DNA from: Telmatospirillum sp.
Lineage (GTDB): Bacteria; Pseudomonadota; Alphaproteobacteria; CACIAM-22H2
Direction: 5' to 3'
Assembly: GCA_020248985.1 (NCBI GenBank)
Contig: JADCGL010000015.1
Location: 1-64,000, forward strand
DNA: 64,000 bases
This document shows positions 44,558 to 52,639 of the stretch, one piece after another (the first letter of the stretch is position 1; each line of letters starts with the position of its first letter). The position numbers were made by a program, and so were the translations under genes. A model generated the notes under the pieces. The model worked only from the letters and a program-made list of their open reading frames with translations, had not been told where the DNA came from and ran no database searches.

Positions 44558-45372
44558 TGCCGCGCGCGACACCGCGCCCGCCTCAGCCCGAAATCGGGTT
44601 CGCCGATCTGCCGCCGCCGCCGGTCCCGGTCGCATCGGAGGCTCAGGCCGCTCCGCCGCCGCGGGCCCGGCTTGCCGCGCTCACGCCGGGCGGCCCGCGC
44701 ATGCACAGCCCGCTCTACAGCCAGATCGTGGGCCTGCTCAAATTCGCGCTTCCGGCAGCCGCCCTCGGCATCGCGGCCCTGGTGCTGCTGTGGCCGCAGC
44801 TCAATCCGATCGACGCGCGCTTTCGCCTCACACCGGTGCAGGTGTCGATCGAAGATCTCGAGAATCTGCGCATGGTGCAGCCGCGCTATGTCGGCGTCGA
44901 CGACCGCAACCAGCCTTTCACGATCGTGGCCGAACAGGCGACGCAAGCCAAAGGCTCGTCCGATGCGACCGACCTCAAAGATCCGCAAGGCGACATCGCG
45001 ATGAATTCGGGCACGTGGCTCGCCATGACGGCCGAGCACGGGCTCTACCACCAGCCCGACAAAGCGCTGGAATTGTGGGGCGGGGTCACCTTGTTCCACG
45101 ACGGCGGCTACGAAATTTCGACCGACCGTGCGCGCATCGATCTCGACCGCGGCACGGCGCAAGGCGACGCACCCGTGCGCGCGCAAGGGCCCAACTCGCA
45201 GCTCGACGGGGCTGGCTTCCGCATCGACGATCGCGGTGCGCGCGTCGAAGTGACGGGCCAAGCGCGCGTGCTGCTGTTCCCGTCGCCGCGCGCGACACCC
45301 GCAACGACCGGTACCGCGCCGCGCGCGCAAGCCGCGGTGCCCCCGCCGCCAATCCCGGCGCCGCGCCGATGA
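44554..45372 (+). CDS. lptC: LPS export protein LptC
   Basis: 272 residues, longer than the 191-residue E. coli protein because of a Pro-rich cytosolic start (residues 1-50) and a Pro/Ala-rich end. One membrane helix lies at about 62-82 ([20 protein letters not shown]). The periplasmic beta-jellyroll follows ([22 protein letters not shown] and [24 protein letters not shown], shown in part). LptC links the LptBFG pump to LptA. The start ATG overlaps the kdsD stop, and the stop overlaps lptA. Confidence 0.87.
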   Translation: MMPRATPRPPQPEIGFADLPPPPVPVASEAQAAPPPRARLAALTPGGPRMHSPLYSQIVGLLKFALPAAALGIAALVLLWPQLNPIDARFRLTPVQVSIEDLENLRMVQPRYVGVDDRNQPFTIVAEQATQAKGSSDATDLKDPQGDIAMNSGTWLAMTAEHGLYHQPDKALELWGGVTLFHDGGYEISTDRARIDLDRGTAQGDAPVRAQGPNSQLDGAGFRIDDRGARVEVTGQARVLLFPSPRATPATTGTAPRAQAAVPPPPIPAPRR

Positions 45373-46277
45373 GCGGCCTTTCCCGCTTCGCCTTCCCGGT
45401 CGCCTTGGCCGCTGCGTGCGGCATGTGGGGCGCGGCCGCGTGGAGCCAGGCGATCGATCTCGGCCGCGGCGGCTCGGGGGCGCCCATCGAGATCACGGCC
45501 AGCAACGGCATCGAATGGGACCGCGACGCCAAGCGCTATGTCGCGACCGGCAATGCCGCCGCACGCCAGGGCGACACGAGCGTCTACGGCGACCGGCTCG
45601 TGGCCTGGTATCGCGACGCAGCCGCCGGCGGCACCGAAATTTTCCGCTACGAAGCGATCGGCAATGTGCGCTTCGAAACGCCCTCGCAGAAGGTCGAAGG
45701 CGACCGCGGCATTTTCGACGTCGACAGCGAAGTCGTGGTCGTGACGGGCCGGGCTTTGCGCCTCACCACGCCCACCGACACGCTGACCGCGCGCGACACG
45801 CTCGAATACTGGTCGGCGCGCGAGATTGCGGTCGCACGCGGCAACGCGATGATCGTGTCTGGCGAGCGGCGCATGACCGCCGACGTGATGACAGCGCATT
45901 TTGTGCAGCAACAGCCGCAAGCCCGCCAAGCGGCAGCCCCCGCGCGCGGGCAGCAGAATGCGCGCGGCAACCAGCGCCCGGCCGCCGCCAATGCGCCGGG
46001 CGGCAACGATGCGCGCCTGCAGCGCGTCGAGGCGTTCGGCAACGTGCATGTCTCCACGCCGACCGAGATCGCGCGCGGCGACCGCGGCGTCTACAACATG
46101 CAGACGAGCATCGCGCAGCTCGCGGGCAACGTGCGCCTCACGCGCGGCGACAACCAGATGGCCGGCGATTTCGGCGAAGTGAACATGAATACCGGCATCT
46201 CGCGCCTGCTGAGCGCGCCGGGGACCGGCGACGGGCGCGTGCGCGGCCTGCTCATACCGCAGCAGGCGCGCCCATGA
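45369..46277 (+). CDS. lptA: LPS transport periplasmic protein LptA
   Basis: 302 residues from the ATG at 45369. A signal peptide ends near AAAWSQA (about residue 27). OstA-like beta-jellyroll: [27 protein letters not shown] (read as [17 protein letters not shown]), [37 protein letters not shown], and a second set after a Gln/Ala-rich insertion (residues 180-215). LptA bridges the periplasm and carries LPS to LptD. The insertion makes it longer than the E. coli protein. Overlaps lptC and lptB by four bases each. Confidence 0.9.
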   Translation: MSGLSRFAFPVALAAACGMWGAAAWSQAIDLGRGGSGAPIEITASNGIEWDRDAKRYVATGNAAARQGDTSVYGDRLVAWYRDAAAGGTEIFRYEAIGNVRFETPSQKVEGDRGIFDVDSEVVVVTGRALRLTTPTDTLTARDTLEYWSAREIAVARGNAMIVSGERRMTADVMTAHFVQQQPQARQAAAPARGQQNARGNQRPAAANAPGGNDARLQRVEAFGNVHVSTPTEIARGDRGVYNMQTSIAQLAGNVRLTRGDNQMAGDFGEVNMNTGISRLLSAPGTGDGRVRGLLIPQQARP

Positions 46278-47086
46278 ACGACCGCCCCTATCCCGTGCGC
46301 ACCGCCGAGCCCGCCCCTGCAGCGGCGACAAGCGACGCACCGGACCTGCGGGTTGTCGCCGACAATCCGGGCTTGATCGCGCACAAGATCGGCAAGCGCT
46401 ACAAGGGCCGGCCTGTGGTGCGCGAAGTGACTTTGAGCGTGCAGCGCGGCGAAGCGGTCGGTCTGCTCGGGCCCAACGGGGCCGGCAAAACCACGTGCTT
46501 CTACATGATCACGGGACTCATCGCGCCCGATTTCGGCTCGATTCGGCTCGACGGGGCAGACATCACCAGCCTGCCGATGTACAGGCGCGCGCGCCTCGGC
46601 ATCGGCTATCTGCCGCAGGAAACCTCGATCTTCCGCGGCCTCACGGTCGAGCAGAATATCCGCGCCGTGCTCGAGCTCATCGAAAGCGACACGGCAAGGC
46701 GCGAGGCGGTGCTCGACGAGCTGCTGGCCGAATTTTCGATCTCGCATCTGCGCCAGGCGCCGGCCATGGCGCTGTCGGGCGGCGAGCGGCGGCGCGTCGA
46801 AATCGCGCGCGCCCTTGCCTCGCAGCCGCATTTCGTGCTGCTCGACGAACCGCTCGCCGGCATCGACCCGATCGCGGTCGGCGACATCCGCGATCTCGTG
46901 CGCCATCTCAAGGATCGCGGCATCGGCGTGCTGATCACCGACCACAATGTGCGCGAGACGCTCGAGATCGTCGACCGCGCCTACATCCTGCACGACGGCC
47001 ACGTGCTGATGGAAGGCACGCCCGACGCGATCGTCGCCTCGCGCGACGTGCGCCGCGTCTATCTCGGCGAACGGTTCTCGCTATGA
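46274..47086 (+). CDS. lptB: LPS export ABC transporter ATPase LptB
   Basis: 270 residues from the ATG at 46274; a 35-residue N-terminal extension precedes the usual domain. Walker [10 protein letters not shown], the LptB-type segment [20 protein letters not shown] (Q-loop, read as [12 protein letters not shown]), signature [15 protein letters not shown], Walker [13 protein letters not shown], and H-loop TDHNVRETL. It powers LptFG. The partner genes lptF/G are not in the window. rpoN follows after 16 bases. Confidence 0.95.
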   Translation: MNDRPYPVRTAEPAPAAATSDAPDLRVVADNPGLIAHKIGKRYKGRPVVREVTLSVQRGEAVGLLGPNGAGKTTCFYMITGLIAPDFGSIRLDGADITSLPMYRRARLGIGYLPQETSIFRGLTVEQNIRAVLELIESDTARREAVLDELLAEFSISHLRQAPAMALSGGERRRVEIARALASQPHFVLLDEPLAGIDPIAVGDIRDLVRHLKDRGIGVLITDHNVRETLEIVDRAYILHDGHVLMEGTPDAIVASRDVRRVYLGERFSL

Positions 47087-47102
47087 CGCGCGGAGGGCAG
47101 CC

Positions 47103-48620
47103 ATGAACCGTCTCGCCCCGCGCCTCGATCTGCGCCAGACGCAGCAGCTCGTGATGACGCCGCAGCTGCAGCAGGCGATCAAACTCCTGCAGCTCTCCAA
47201 TCTCGAAGTGGCCCAGTTCGTCGAAGAGGAGCTGGCGCAAAATCCGCTGCTCGAGCGCGACGAGCCGGGGGCCGAAAGCGGTGCCGCCGAAATCGTCGAC
47301 CGCGGCGAAGCTCCCGACCTCGCGCGCGCCGACGCCGAAACCTCGCTGCTCGATCCGGTCGCGGGTGCGGCCCAGTCGAACGAAGCCCCGCTCGACATCG
47401 ACTACGACAACAGCTTCACCAAGGGTGCGGACGAGCCGCAAGGCGAAGGCGAGTTCCTGGGCGAATGGAAGGGTACGGGCGGGCGTTCGGATTTCGAGGA
47501 TTCCGAATTCGGCCTCGAGCAGACGCTCGCACGACCGGTTTCGCTGCGCGAACATCTGCTGGCCCAGGCGGGCGTGGATTTCGCCGAACCGCGCGACCGC
47601 ATCGTGGCGGCCCGCCTCGTCGATCTCATCGACGATTGCGGATATCTCTCCGCCCCGCTCGGCGAACTTGCTGCCAAGCTCGACATCGACGAGGCAGAAA
47701 TCGAGCGCGTTCTGAAGCGCTGCCAGCGCTTCGATCCGCCCGGCATTTTCGCGCGCAGCCTCAAAGAGTGCCTTGCCCTTCAATTGGCCGAGCGCAACCG
47801 CCTCGACCCGTGCATGGAAAAGCTGCTCGAGAATCTCGATCTGCTCGCCAAGCGCGATGTCGCAGCGCTCCAGCGCCTGTGCGGCTGCGACAACGAAGAT
47901 CTGCAGGATATGGTGGCCGAGCTGCGCAGCCTCGACCCGAAGCCGGGTCTCGCCTTCGACCGCGCGCTCGCGAGCCCGATCGTGCCCGACGTGCTGATGC
48001 GGCTTGCCGCCGACCGCAGCTGGATCATCGAACTCAACCAGGAAACGCTGCCGCGCGTGCTCGTCAACACGCGCTACCATGCGCGCGTGCACGGCGCCGT
48101 GCGCACCAAGCAGGAAAAGGAATTCGTCGCCGAGCGGCTGCACGCCGCCAACTGGCTCGTCAAATCGCTGCACCAGCGCGCGCAGACGATCCTCAAGGTC
48201 TCGGTCGAAATCGTGCGCCAGCAGGACGGCTTCTTCCGCCACGGCGTGCGCCATCTGAAGCCGCTCGTGCTGCGCGACATCGCGGCCGCCATCGACATGC
48301 ACGAATCGACCGTGAGTCGCGTCACGACCAACAAATTCATCGCCACACCGCACGGCATCTTCGAACTCAAATACTTCTTCACTTCCGCGATCCCGGCCTC
48401 GGGCGGGGGCGACGCGCATTCGGCCGAGGCCGTGCGCGACCATATTCGCGGTCTGATCGACGCCGAAACCGCGGCCGAGATCCTGTCCGACGACCGCATC
48501 GTCGAGCTTTTGAAAGCAAGCGGCATCGACATTGCTAGACGCACGGTTGCGAAGTATCGCGAGGCGATGAACATCGCCTCGTCGGTCCAGCGCAGACGCG
48601 AAAAAGCCTCGGGATTCTAG
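47103..48620 (+). CDS. rpoN: RNA polymerase sigma-54 factor
   Basis: 505 residues. Region I is Gln/Leu-rich (LRQTQQLVMTPQLQQAIKLLQ, shown in part: QQLVMTPQLQQAI), followed by an acidic region II (about 50-140). The core-binding and DNA-binding part has PGIFARSLKECLALQL, LRDIAAAIDMHESTVSRVTTNK (HTH, shown in part: DMHESTVSRVT) and the RpoN box ARRTVAKYREAM near the C-terminus. Sigma54 serves nitrogen and other genes. The lptB-rpoN-hpf-ptsN order is widely conserved. Confidence 0.97.
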   Translation: MNRLAPRLDLRQTQQLVMTPQLQQAIKLLQLSNLEVAQFVEEELAQNPLLERDEPGAESGAAEIVDRGEAPDLARADAETSLLDPVAGAAQSNEAPLDIDYDNSFTKGADEPQGEGEFLGEWKGTGGRSDFEDSEFGLEQTLARPVSLREHLLAQAGVDFAEPRDRIVAARLVDLIDDCGYLSAPLGELAAKLDIDEAEIERVLKRCQRFDPPGIFARSLKECLALQLAERNRLDPCMEKLLENLDLLAKRDVAALQRLCGCDNEDLQDMVAELRSLDPKPGLAFDRALASPIVPDVLMRLAADRSWIIELNQETLPRVLVNTRYHARVHGAVRTKQEKEFVAERLHAANWLVKSLHQRAQTILKVSVEIVRQQDGFFRHGVRHLKPLVLRDIAAAIDMHESTVSRVTTNKFIATPHGIFELKYFFTSAIPASGGGDAHSAEAVRDHIRGLIDAETAAEILSDDRIVELLKASGIDIARRTVAKYREAMNIASSVQRRREKASGF

Positions 48621-48714
48621 CCGTTTAGGGGAAAGCGCTTGACCCTCGCGGGAGCCGGGCGCAGGCTCGGCAAAGAGGTGGACAAAAATGCGCATCCATC
48701 GCGTCGCCACCGAC

Positions 48715-48744
48715 TTGACGAGCCTTGTAGAGGCCACCTATGTT
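48715..48744 (+). promoter_or_regulatory. Candidate hpf promoter
   Basis: TTGACG at 48715-48720, 18-base spacer, TATGTT at 48739-48744, in the 213-base gap after rpoN. The leader to hpf would be about 83 bases. Nothing else was recognised in this gap. Confidence 0.4.
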
Positions 48745-48833
48745 CGCCCGCAATTGCGGAAAGACGGGCCGAACGACGCGGCCCGCAGCCCGTGTCTTTA
48801 CGCCGAACACTCAACCGGAAAACGACCCAAATC

Positions 48834-49430
48834 ATGCAGTTGTCAGTAAGCGGCAAGCGCCTCGATGTCGGCGATTCGTTGCGCAACCACGTCGGCAAGA
48901 TTCTCCAAGCGGCAGTCGACCGCTATTTCGGCCGCGCCCTCGAAGGCAAGGTCGTGTTCGAACGCCAGCGCCATATCTTCCGCGCCGACATCTCGGTGCA
49001 TGTGCGCCGCGGCATGACGCTGCAGAGCCACCACGAAGCTAGCGATCCCTATGCCGCGTTCGACGGTGCTGTCGAACGGCTCGACCATCGCCTGAAGCGC
49101 CACAAAGGCCGCATCAAGGACCGCAAGCGCGGCAAGGGTGCCGACGCCGACGACGGCGTGTTCGAGGCCGCCCGCTACGCCGTGATCGAAACCGAAGCCG
49201 AAACGCTCGACGAAACCCAGCTCGCGGCCCCGATCGTCGCGGAAATGACGACCGACATCGGCACGCACAGCGTGGGCGAAGCGGTCGCACGCCTCGATCT
49301 CGGCCAGAAACCGGTGCTGATGTTCCGCAACAGCGCCAACGGCCAGTTCAACGTCGTCTATCGGCGCGCGGACGGAGCGATCGGTTGGATCGATCCGGGC
49401 GCGCAGTCCGCCACCCCGGCCAAACGCTAG
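48834..49430 (+). CDS. hpf: Ribosome hibernation-promoting factor, long form
   Basis: 198 residues from the ATG at 48834 (MQLSVSGKRLDVGDSLRNHV). N-terminal HPF/RaiA domain: VVFERQRHIFRADISVHVRRG, then the DPYAAFDGAVERLDHRLKRHKGR helix (each in part). C-terminal dimerisation domain: VGEAVARLDLGQKPVLMFRNS and NVVYRRADGAIGWIDP. Long HPF makes 100S ribosome dimers in stationary phase. The open frame upstream to 48639 is not needed. ptsN follows after 10 bases. Confidence 0.94.
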   Translation: MQLSVSGKRLDVGDSLRNHVGKILQAAVDRYFGRALEGKVVFERQRHIFRADISVHVRRGMTLQSHHEASDPYAAFDGAVERLDHRLKRHKGRIKDRKRGKGADADDGVFEAARYAVIETEAETLDETQLAAPIVAEMTTDIGTHSVGEAVARLDLGQKPVLMFRNSANGQFNVVYRRADGAIGWIDPGAQSATPAKR

Positions 49431-49440
49431 GCGCCCCCCG

Positions 49441-49914
49441 ATGCCCTCCATGGAACTCACCGAATTTCTCGCCCCCGAAGCGGTCCTCGCGTCGGTTCGC
49501 GCCACCAACAAAAAGCAGGTGCTGCACGAGCTCGCGCGCAAGGCGGCCGAACTCGCGTCGGTCGAAGAGCGGCTGATCCTCGACGTGGTGCTCGAGCGCG
49601 AACGCCTCGGCACCACGGGTGTCGGCAACGGCATTGCGATCCCGCACGGCAAGCTTGCGGGCTTGAAGCGCCTCTACGGCGTTTTCGCGCGCCTCGAGAA
49701 GCCGGTCGATTTCGAAGCGATCGACGAGCAGCCGGTTGATCTTATCTTCATGCTGCTCGCCCCCGAAGGGGCGGGTGCGGACCACCTCAAGGCGCTGGCC
49801 CGCGTTTCGCGTCTGCTGCGCGATCGGCGCATGTGCGAAAAACTGCGCGGCTCGGACCGCGCCGATGCGCTCTACGCGCTGTTGACCGAACACGCGGCGA
49901 GCCACGCGGCCTAA
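49441..49914 (+). CDS. ptsN: Nitrogen-regulatory phosphotransferase protein EIIA-Ntr
   Basis: 157 residues from 49441; the Met at residue 4 (49450) is possible. PTS EIIA type 2 domain: phosphorylated His lies in GNGIAIPHGKLAG near residue 65; LDVVLERERLGTTGVG precedes it. Ends LLRDRRMCEKLRGSDRADALYALL (in part). EIIA-Ntr is phosphorylated through PtsP/NPr and adjusts potassium and nitrogen responses. Partners are not in this window. Confidence 0.94.
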   Translation: MPSMELTEFLAPEAVLASVRATNKKQVLHELARKAAELASVEERLILDVVLERERLGTTGVGNGIAIPHGKLAGLKRLYGVFARLEKPVDFEAIDEQPVDLIFMLLAPEGAGADHLKALARVSRLLRDRRMCEKLRGSDRADALYALLTEHAASHAA

Positions 49915-49936
49915 CGGCCCCGCGCGACTTGCCACA

Positions 49937-50173
49937 CTACATCGCGTCACGCGGCTCGAGTTCGTGCTGCCGAATGGCGGCAAACGCCAGATCGCGGTCG
50001 GGTGCCGTGCCGATGCGCTCGCCGTCGGCCGCAAAAATCGCATAGATCGCGCGCGGAGCGGACTCGCCGGGCAGCGTCTCGACGAGGCGCCGCACATAGG
50101 CGACACCCTGCATGCCCAAAGCGGCAAAAGCCTCGGCCGACATGGGTTCCGAACCGGCGGTGGATTGGTTCAT
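49937..50173 (-). CDS. DUF1150 family protein
   Basis: 78 residues from the ATG at 50173. Family features: FAALGMQGVAYVRRL near residue 16 and APRAIYAIFAADGERIGTAPDRDLAFAAIRQHELEP (read as YAIFAADGERIG and DRDLAFAAIRQHEL). It always stands near Hsp20 genes in alphaproteobacteria, as here (the next gene upstream ends 2 bases before it). Function unknown; a heat-shock link is inferred from position. Confidence 0.87.
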   Translation of the reverse strand: MNQSTAGSEPMSAEAFAALGMQGVAYVRRLVETLPGESAPRAIYAIFAADGERIGTAPDRDLAFAAIRQHELEPRDAM

Positions 50174-50174
50174 T

Positions 50175-50660
50175 TCAACGCTCCTTGCTGACGGCTGGGT
50201 CGTCGAGGCGGGCCGCACCCACGTCGATCGTCTTGTTCTTGGCGGCGTTGGCGCCGCTGCGAATCGGGATCGAGCGCGCTTTGGGCTCGGCCAGGGGGCG
50301 CATCAGGTCGATATGCAGCAGGCCGTTGTCGAGCGTGGAGCCCGTCACTTCGATGCCGTCGGCAAGCACGAAGCTGCGCTGGAACTGGCGGGCGGCAATG
50401 CCGCGATGGATATAGACGCGGCCCTGCTCGTCGGTCTGCTTGCCGCGGATCGCAAGCTGGTTGTTTTCGACCGTGATCGACAGATCGTCGAGCCCGAATC
50501 CGGCGACGGCCAGCGTGATGCGCAGGCCGTTTTCGCCGATCTGCTCGATGTTGTAGGGCGGATAGCCTTCGGCCGCATGCTTGGCAATGCGGTCGATCGT
50601 GCGCTCGAATTCGTCGAATCCGAGCAGCAACGGATTGTTGAAAAGCGACAAACGCGTCAT
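50175..50660 (-). CDS. Small heat-shock protein Hsp20
   Basis: 161 residues from the ATG at 50660 (MTRLSLFNNPLLLGFDEFERTI). Alpha-crystallin domain: YNIEQIGENGLRITLAVAGFGLDDLSITVE (read as NIEQIGENGLRITLAVAGF), GKQTDEQGRVYIHRGIAARQFQRSF and the ADGIEVTGSTLDNGLLHIDL stretch. The C-terminal IxI-like motif is SIPI. IbpA-like holdase that keeps unfolded proteins soluble. A possible heat-shock sigma32 promoter lies at 50742-50770. Followed closely by DUF1150. Confidence 0.94.
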   Translation of the reverse strand: MTRLSLFNNPLLLGFDEFERTIDRIAKHAAEGYPPYNIEQIGENGLRITLAVAGFGLDDLSITVENNQLAIRGKQTDEQGRVYIHRGIAARQFQRSFVLADGIEVTGSTLDNGLLHIDLMRPLAEPKARSIPIRSGANAAKNKTIDVGAARLDDPAVSKER

Positions 50661-50741
50661 CGGCGGCACCCTCCCAACGAGCAATGCCAAGTTACGATCG
50701 GCGCCGACCCCTGAGACAAGGGCATCAACGCCTTGCAACGA

Positions 50742-50770
50742 ATATGGCAAGCAAGCGCCCCAGCATCAAG
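50742..50770 (-). promoter_or_regulatory. Candidate heat-shock promoter for Hsp20
   Basis: Minus strand: CTTGAT at 50770-50765, 17-base spacer, CCATAT at 50747-50742. It resembles the CTTG...C(C/T)TATnT pattern of alphaproteobacterial sigma32 promoters but is imperfect. Located about 80 bases upstream of the Hsp20 start. Confidence 0.35.
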
Positions 50771-50789
50771 GGGGCGCGAACGAGGGGCC

Positions 50790-51200
50790 TCAGCTGCCCG
50801 GGCGGCGCGTGTATTTGGCCGAGCGCGGCGCCATGCGGCTCGGCGACGGTTTGGGCGCAGATGCCGGTGCGGCACCCGGCGGTTTCAGCGTGCGGTTCCG
50901 CGCGACATTGTCGGCAGCGGCAAAAAAGCGCTGCGTTGCGGCCGCCGACGGAACGGGCGCGCCGTCGCGCACCGCGCGCACGCGCTCGAGCTCGGCCTCC
51001 ATCTGGAAATCGGCACCGCCGGCCATACGCTCGAGCTGTTTGGCGGCCCCCTCGAGATTGACGACCATCTGCTCGAGTTCGAGCCGGTGCGCGCGCATCA
51101 AATCGTCGCGCTTGAGGGTATGGCGGAACCCTGCCGCGCGCTGGCGGAAGCGTTTCGCTTTGGCCAAATACATGTCGGATTTGGGGTCGGGGCTTTTCAT
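50790..51200 (-). CDS. Conserved-looking hypothetical protein, coiled coil
   Basis: 136 residues from the ATG at 51200 (MKSPDPKSDMYLAKAKRFRQR). I do not recognise it. The middle (residues 10-85) is strongly helical and charged, with regular Leu/Ala spacing (LMRAHRLELEQMVVNLEGAAKQLERMAG, shown in part: AHRLELEQMVVNLEG), so a coiled coil is likely. The tail is Pro/Ala/Arg-rich and disordered. No signal or membrane segment. A -10-like TATACT at 51236-51231 with a TTGCTT at 51257-51252 (15-base spacer) may be its promoter. Confidence 0.55.
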   Translation of the reverse strand: MKSPDPKSDMYLAKAKRFRQRAAGFRHTLKRDDLMRAHRLELEQMVVNLEGAAKQLERMAGGADFQMEAELERVRAVRDGAPVPSAAATQRFFAAADNVARNRTLKPPGAAPASAPKPSPSRMAPRSAKYTRRPGS

Positions 51201-51276
51201 CGTCCTGGGGTTCGACTCGTCTCCCCAAAAAGTATACGCCCCGACCCCGACAAGCAAATGCAGGCCCCGGCCGTCT

Positions 51277-51762
51277 TTACCGCATGCCGTGGCCGTGGCT
51301 ATGCCCGTGGCCGCGCCCGCGATGCTCGAATGTCTCGGCAAGTGCGGCTTTCTGCTCGTCGTTGAGGGCAAGCTGCAGCCGCTCGAGGGCCGGGCGGATC
51401 GTCTTCATCCCTTCGAGCATGGCAGCCATGACGGTTTCGCGGCGCGCAAGGCTCGCCGCCGCGTCGTTCGCCGGGGCGGCCGCCGTCGGGTTGGCGCACA
51501 GACGTTTCATGGGCTCGGCCGCCGCACGCGCGTCGCGCGCGAAGGCATCCCACGCCGCGCGCTGTGCGGCGGTCGGCTTCACTTTGGCTTCCGTATAGGC
51601 AAGGCGGCTTGCCAGACGCGCATCGCCCTCGCGGCACATGTTCTCGAGCATGCCTTGCGCGCGGTCGGGCTGGCGGTCGCGCTCGCGCGCGGGACGGTCC
51701 TGGGCGAGGGCCGCACCGGCGACAAGCGACAGGGCGAGGGCGGCGGCGATACGGATCTTCAT
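51277..51762 (-). CDS. Spy/CpxP-like periplasmic protein with His-rich tail
   Basis: 161 residues with a signal peptide (MKIRIAAALALSLVAGAALAQ). The body is helical; KVKPTAAQRAAWDAFA and QLALNDEQKAALAE are two LTxxQ-like repeats (T-x-x-Q and N-x-x-Q), the mark of Spy/CpxP proteins, which are periplasmic chaperones or stress-pathway inhibitors. The last 15 residues are HRGRGHGHSHGHGMR (four His-Gly-type pairs), which could bind Ni, Cu or Zn. The gene is divergent from an OmpR-type regulator and a sensor kinase, which fits CpxP beside CpxRA. Confidence 0.8.
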   Translation of the reverse strand: MKIRIAAALALSLVAGAALAQDRPARERDRQPDRAQGMLENMCREGDARLASRLAYTEAKVKPTAAQRAAWDAFARDARAAAEPMKRLCANPTAAAPANDAAASLARRETVMAAMLEGMKTIRPALERLQLALNDEQKAALAETFEHRGRGHGHSHGHGMR

Positions 51763-51852
51763 GGGGGATATCTCCTGGTTGGATCATGTCGAGGTTCGAC
51801 GCATCCTTTGTCGCAGACGCAAGCGCCGCAACGATGACTGCGGCGTTTCATC

Positions 51853-51871
51853 GTGTAACCCGCCGTTACAC
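51853..51871. promoter_or_regulatory. Palindrome between Spy-like gene and response regulator
   Basis: GTGTAAC and GTTACAC, perfect 7-base arms around CCGCC. It lies 91 bases before the Spy-like gene and 46 before the response regulator. It is a likely operator for that regulator, by analogy with OmpR-family sites containing GTTACA. Confidence 0.55.
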
Positions 51872-51916
51872 CGCAGGCGGTAGGCGACGCGGCTTGGCAC
51901 GGCTAGACTGAAGCCC

Positions 51917-52639
51917 ATGATGAATACGCGCACCGCCCACATTCTGGTCGTCGACGACGATCGCGAGATTCGGCGCCTCGTCGTGCGGCTGCTGACCGAA
52001 AACGGCCTGCGCGCCACGGCCGTGGGCGATGCGCGGGAAGCGGACGCGGCTCTTGCCGCCGGGCGCTTCGATCTTGTGGTGCTCGATCTGATGCTGCCCG
52101 GCGAAGACGGTCTTTCGATCGCGCGCCGCCTGCGCGCGACAAGCGACGTGCCGATCCTGATGCTGACCGCGCGCGGCGGCGAGATCGACCGCATCGTCGG
52201 GCTCGAGATGGGGGCCGACGACTATCTCGCCAAACCTTTCAGCCCGCGCGAACTGGTCGCGCGCATCCGCGCCATCCTGCGCCGCACGGGCGAACGCAGC
52301 GACGAAGCGCCGAAGACGCGCAGCTTCCGCTTTGCAGGCTGGCGCGTGGACGCCGCACGCCGCGAACTGCACCGGCCCGACGGCGCGCTCGTGCCCACGA
52401 CCGACGCCGAATTCGATCTCTTGTGGGCATTCCTCGAACGCCCGCAGCGCGTGCTGAGCCGCGAGCAGCTGCTCGATCTCGCGCGCGGGCGGGCTGCGCA
52501 ATTGTTCGACCGTTCGATCGACGTGGCCGTGATGCGCCTGCGCCGCAAGATCGAACCCGATCCGACCAAGCCCGAAATCATCCGCACCGTGCGCAACGGC
52601 GGCTACATGTTCGCCGCCGACGTCGAGGCGGGCACATGA
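51917..52639 (+). CDS. OmpR-family response regulator
   Basis: 240 residues. Receiver: VVDDDREIRRL with acidic DDD, phosphorylated Asp in LVVLDLMLPGEDG (about residue 57), Thr in LMLTARG, Lys in YLAKPF. The C-terminal winged helix: LLWAFLERPQRVLSREQLLDLARG and FDRSIDVAVMRLRRKIE..IIRTVRNGGYMF (each in part). A DNA-binding regulator; its stop overlaps the histidine kinase start (ATGA). Divergent from the Spy-like gene, which is the likely target. Confidence 0.95.
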   Translation: MMNTRTAHILVVDDDREIRRLVVRLLTENGLRATAVGDAREADAALAAGRFDLVVLDLMLPGEDGLSIARRLRATSDVPILMLTARGGEIDRIVGLEMGADDYLAKPFSPRELVARIRAILRRTGERSDEAPKTRSFRFAGWRVDAARRELHRPDGALVPTTDAEFDLLWAFLERPQRVLSREQLLDLARGRAAQLFDRSIDVAVMRLRRKIEPDPTKPEIIRTVRNGGYMFAADVEAGT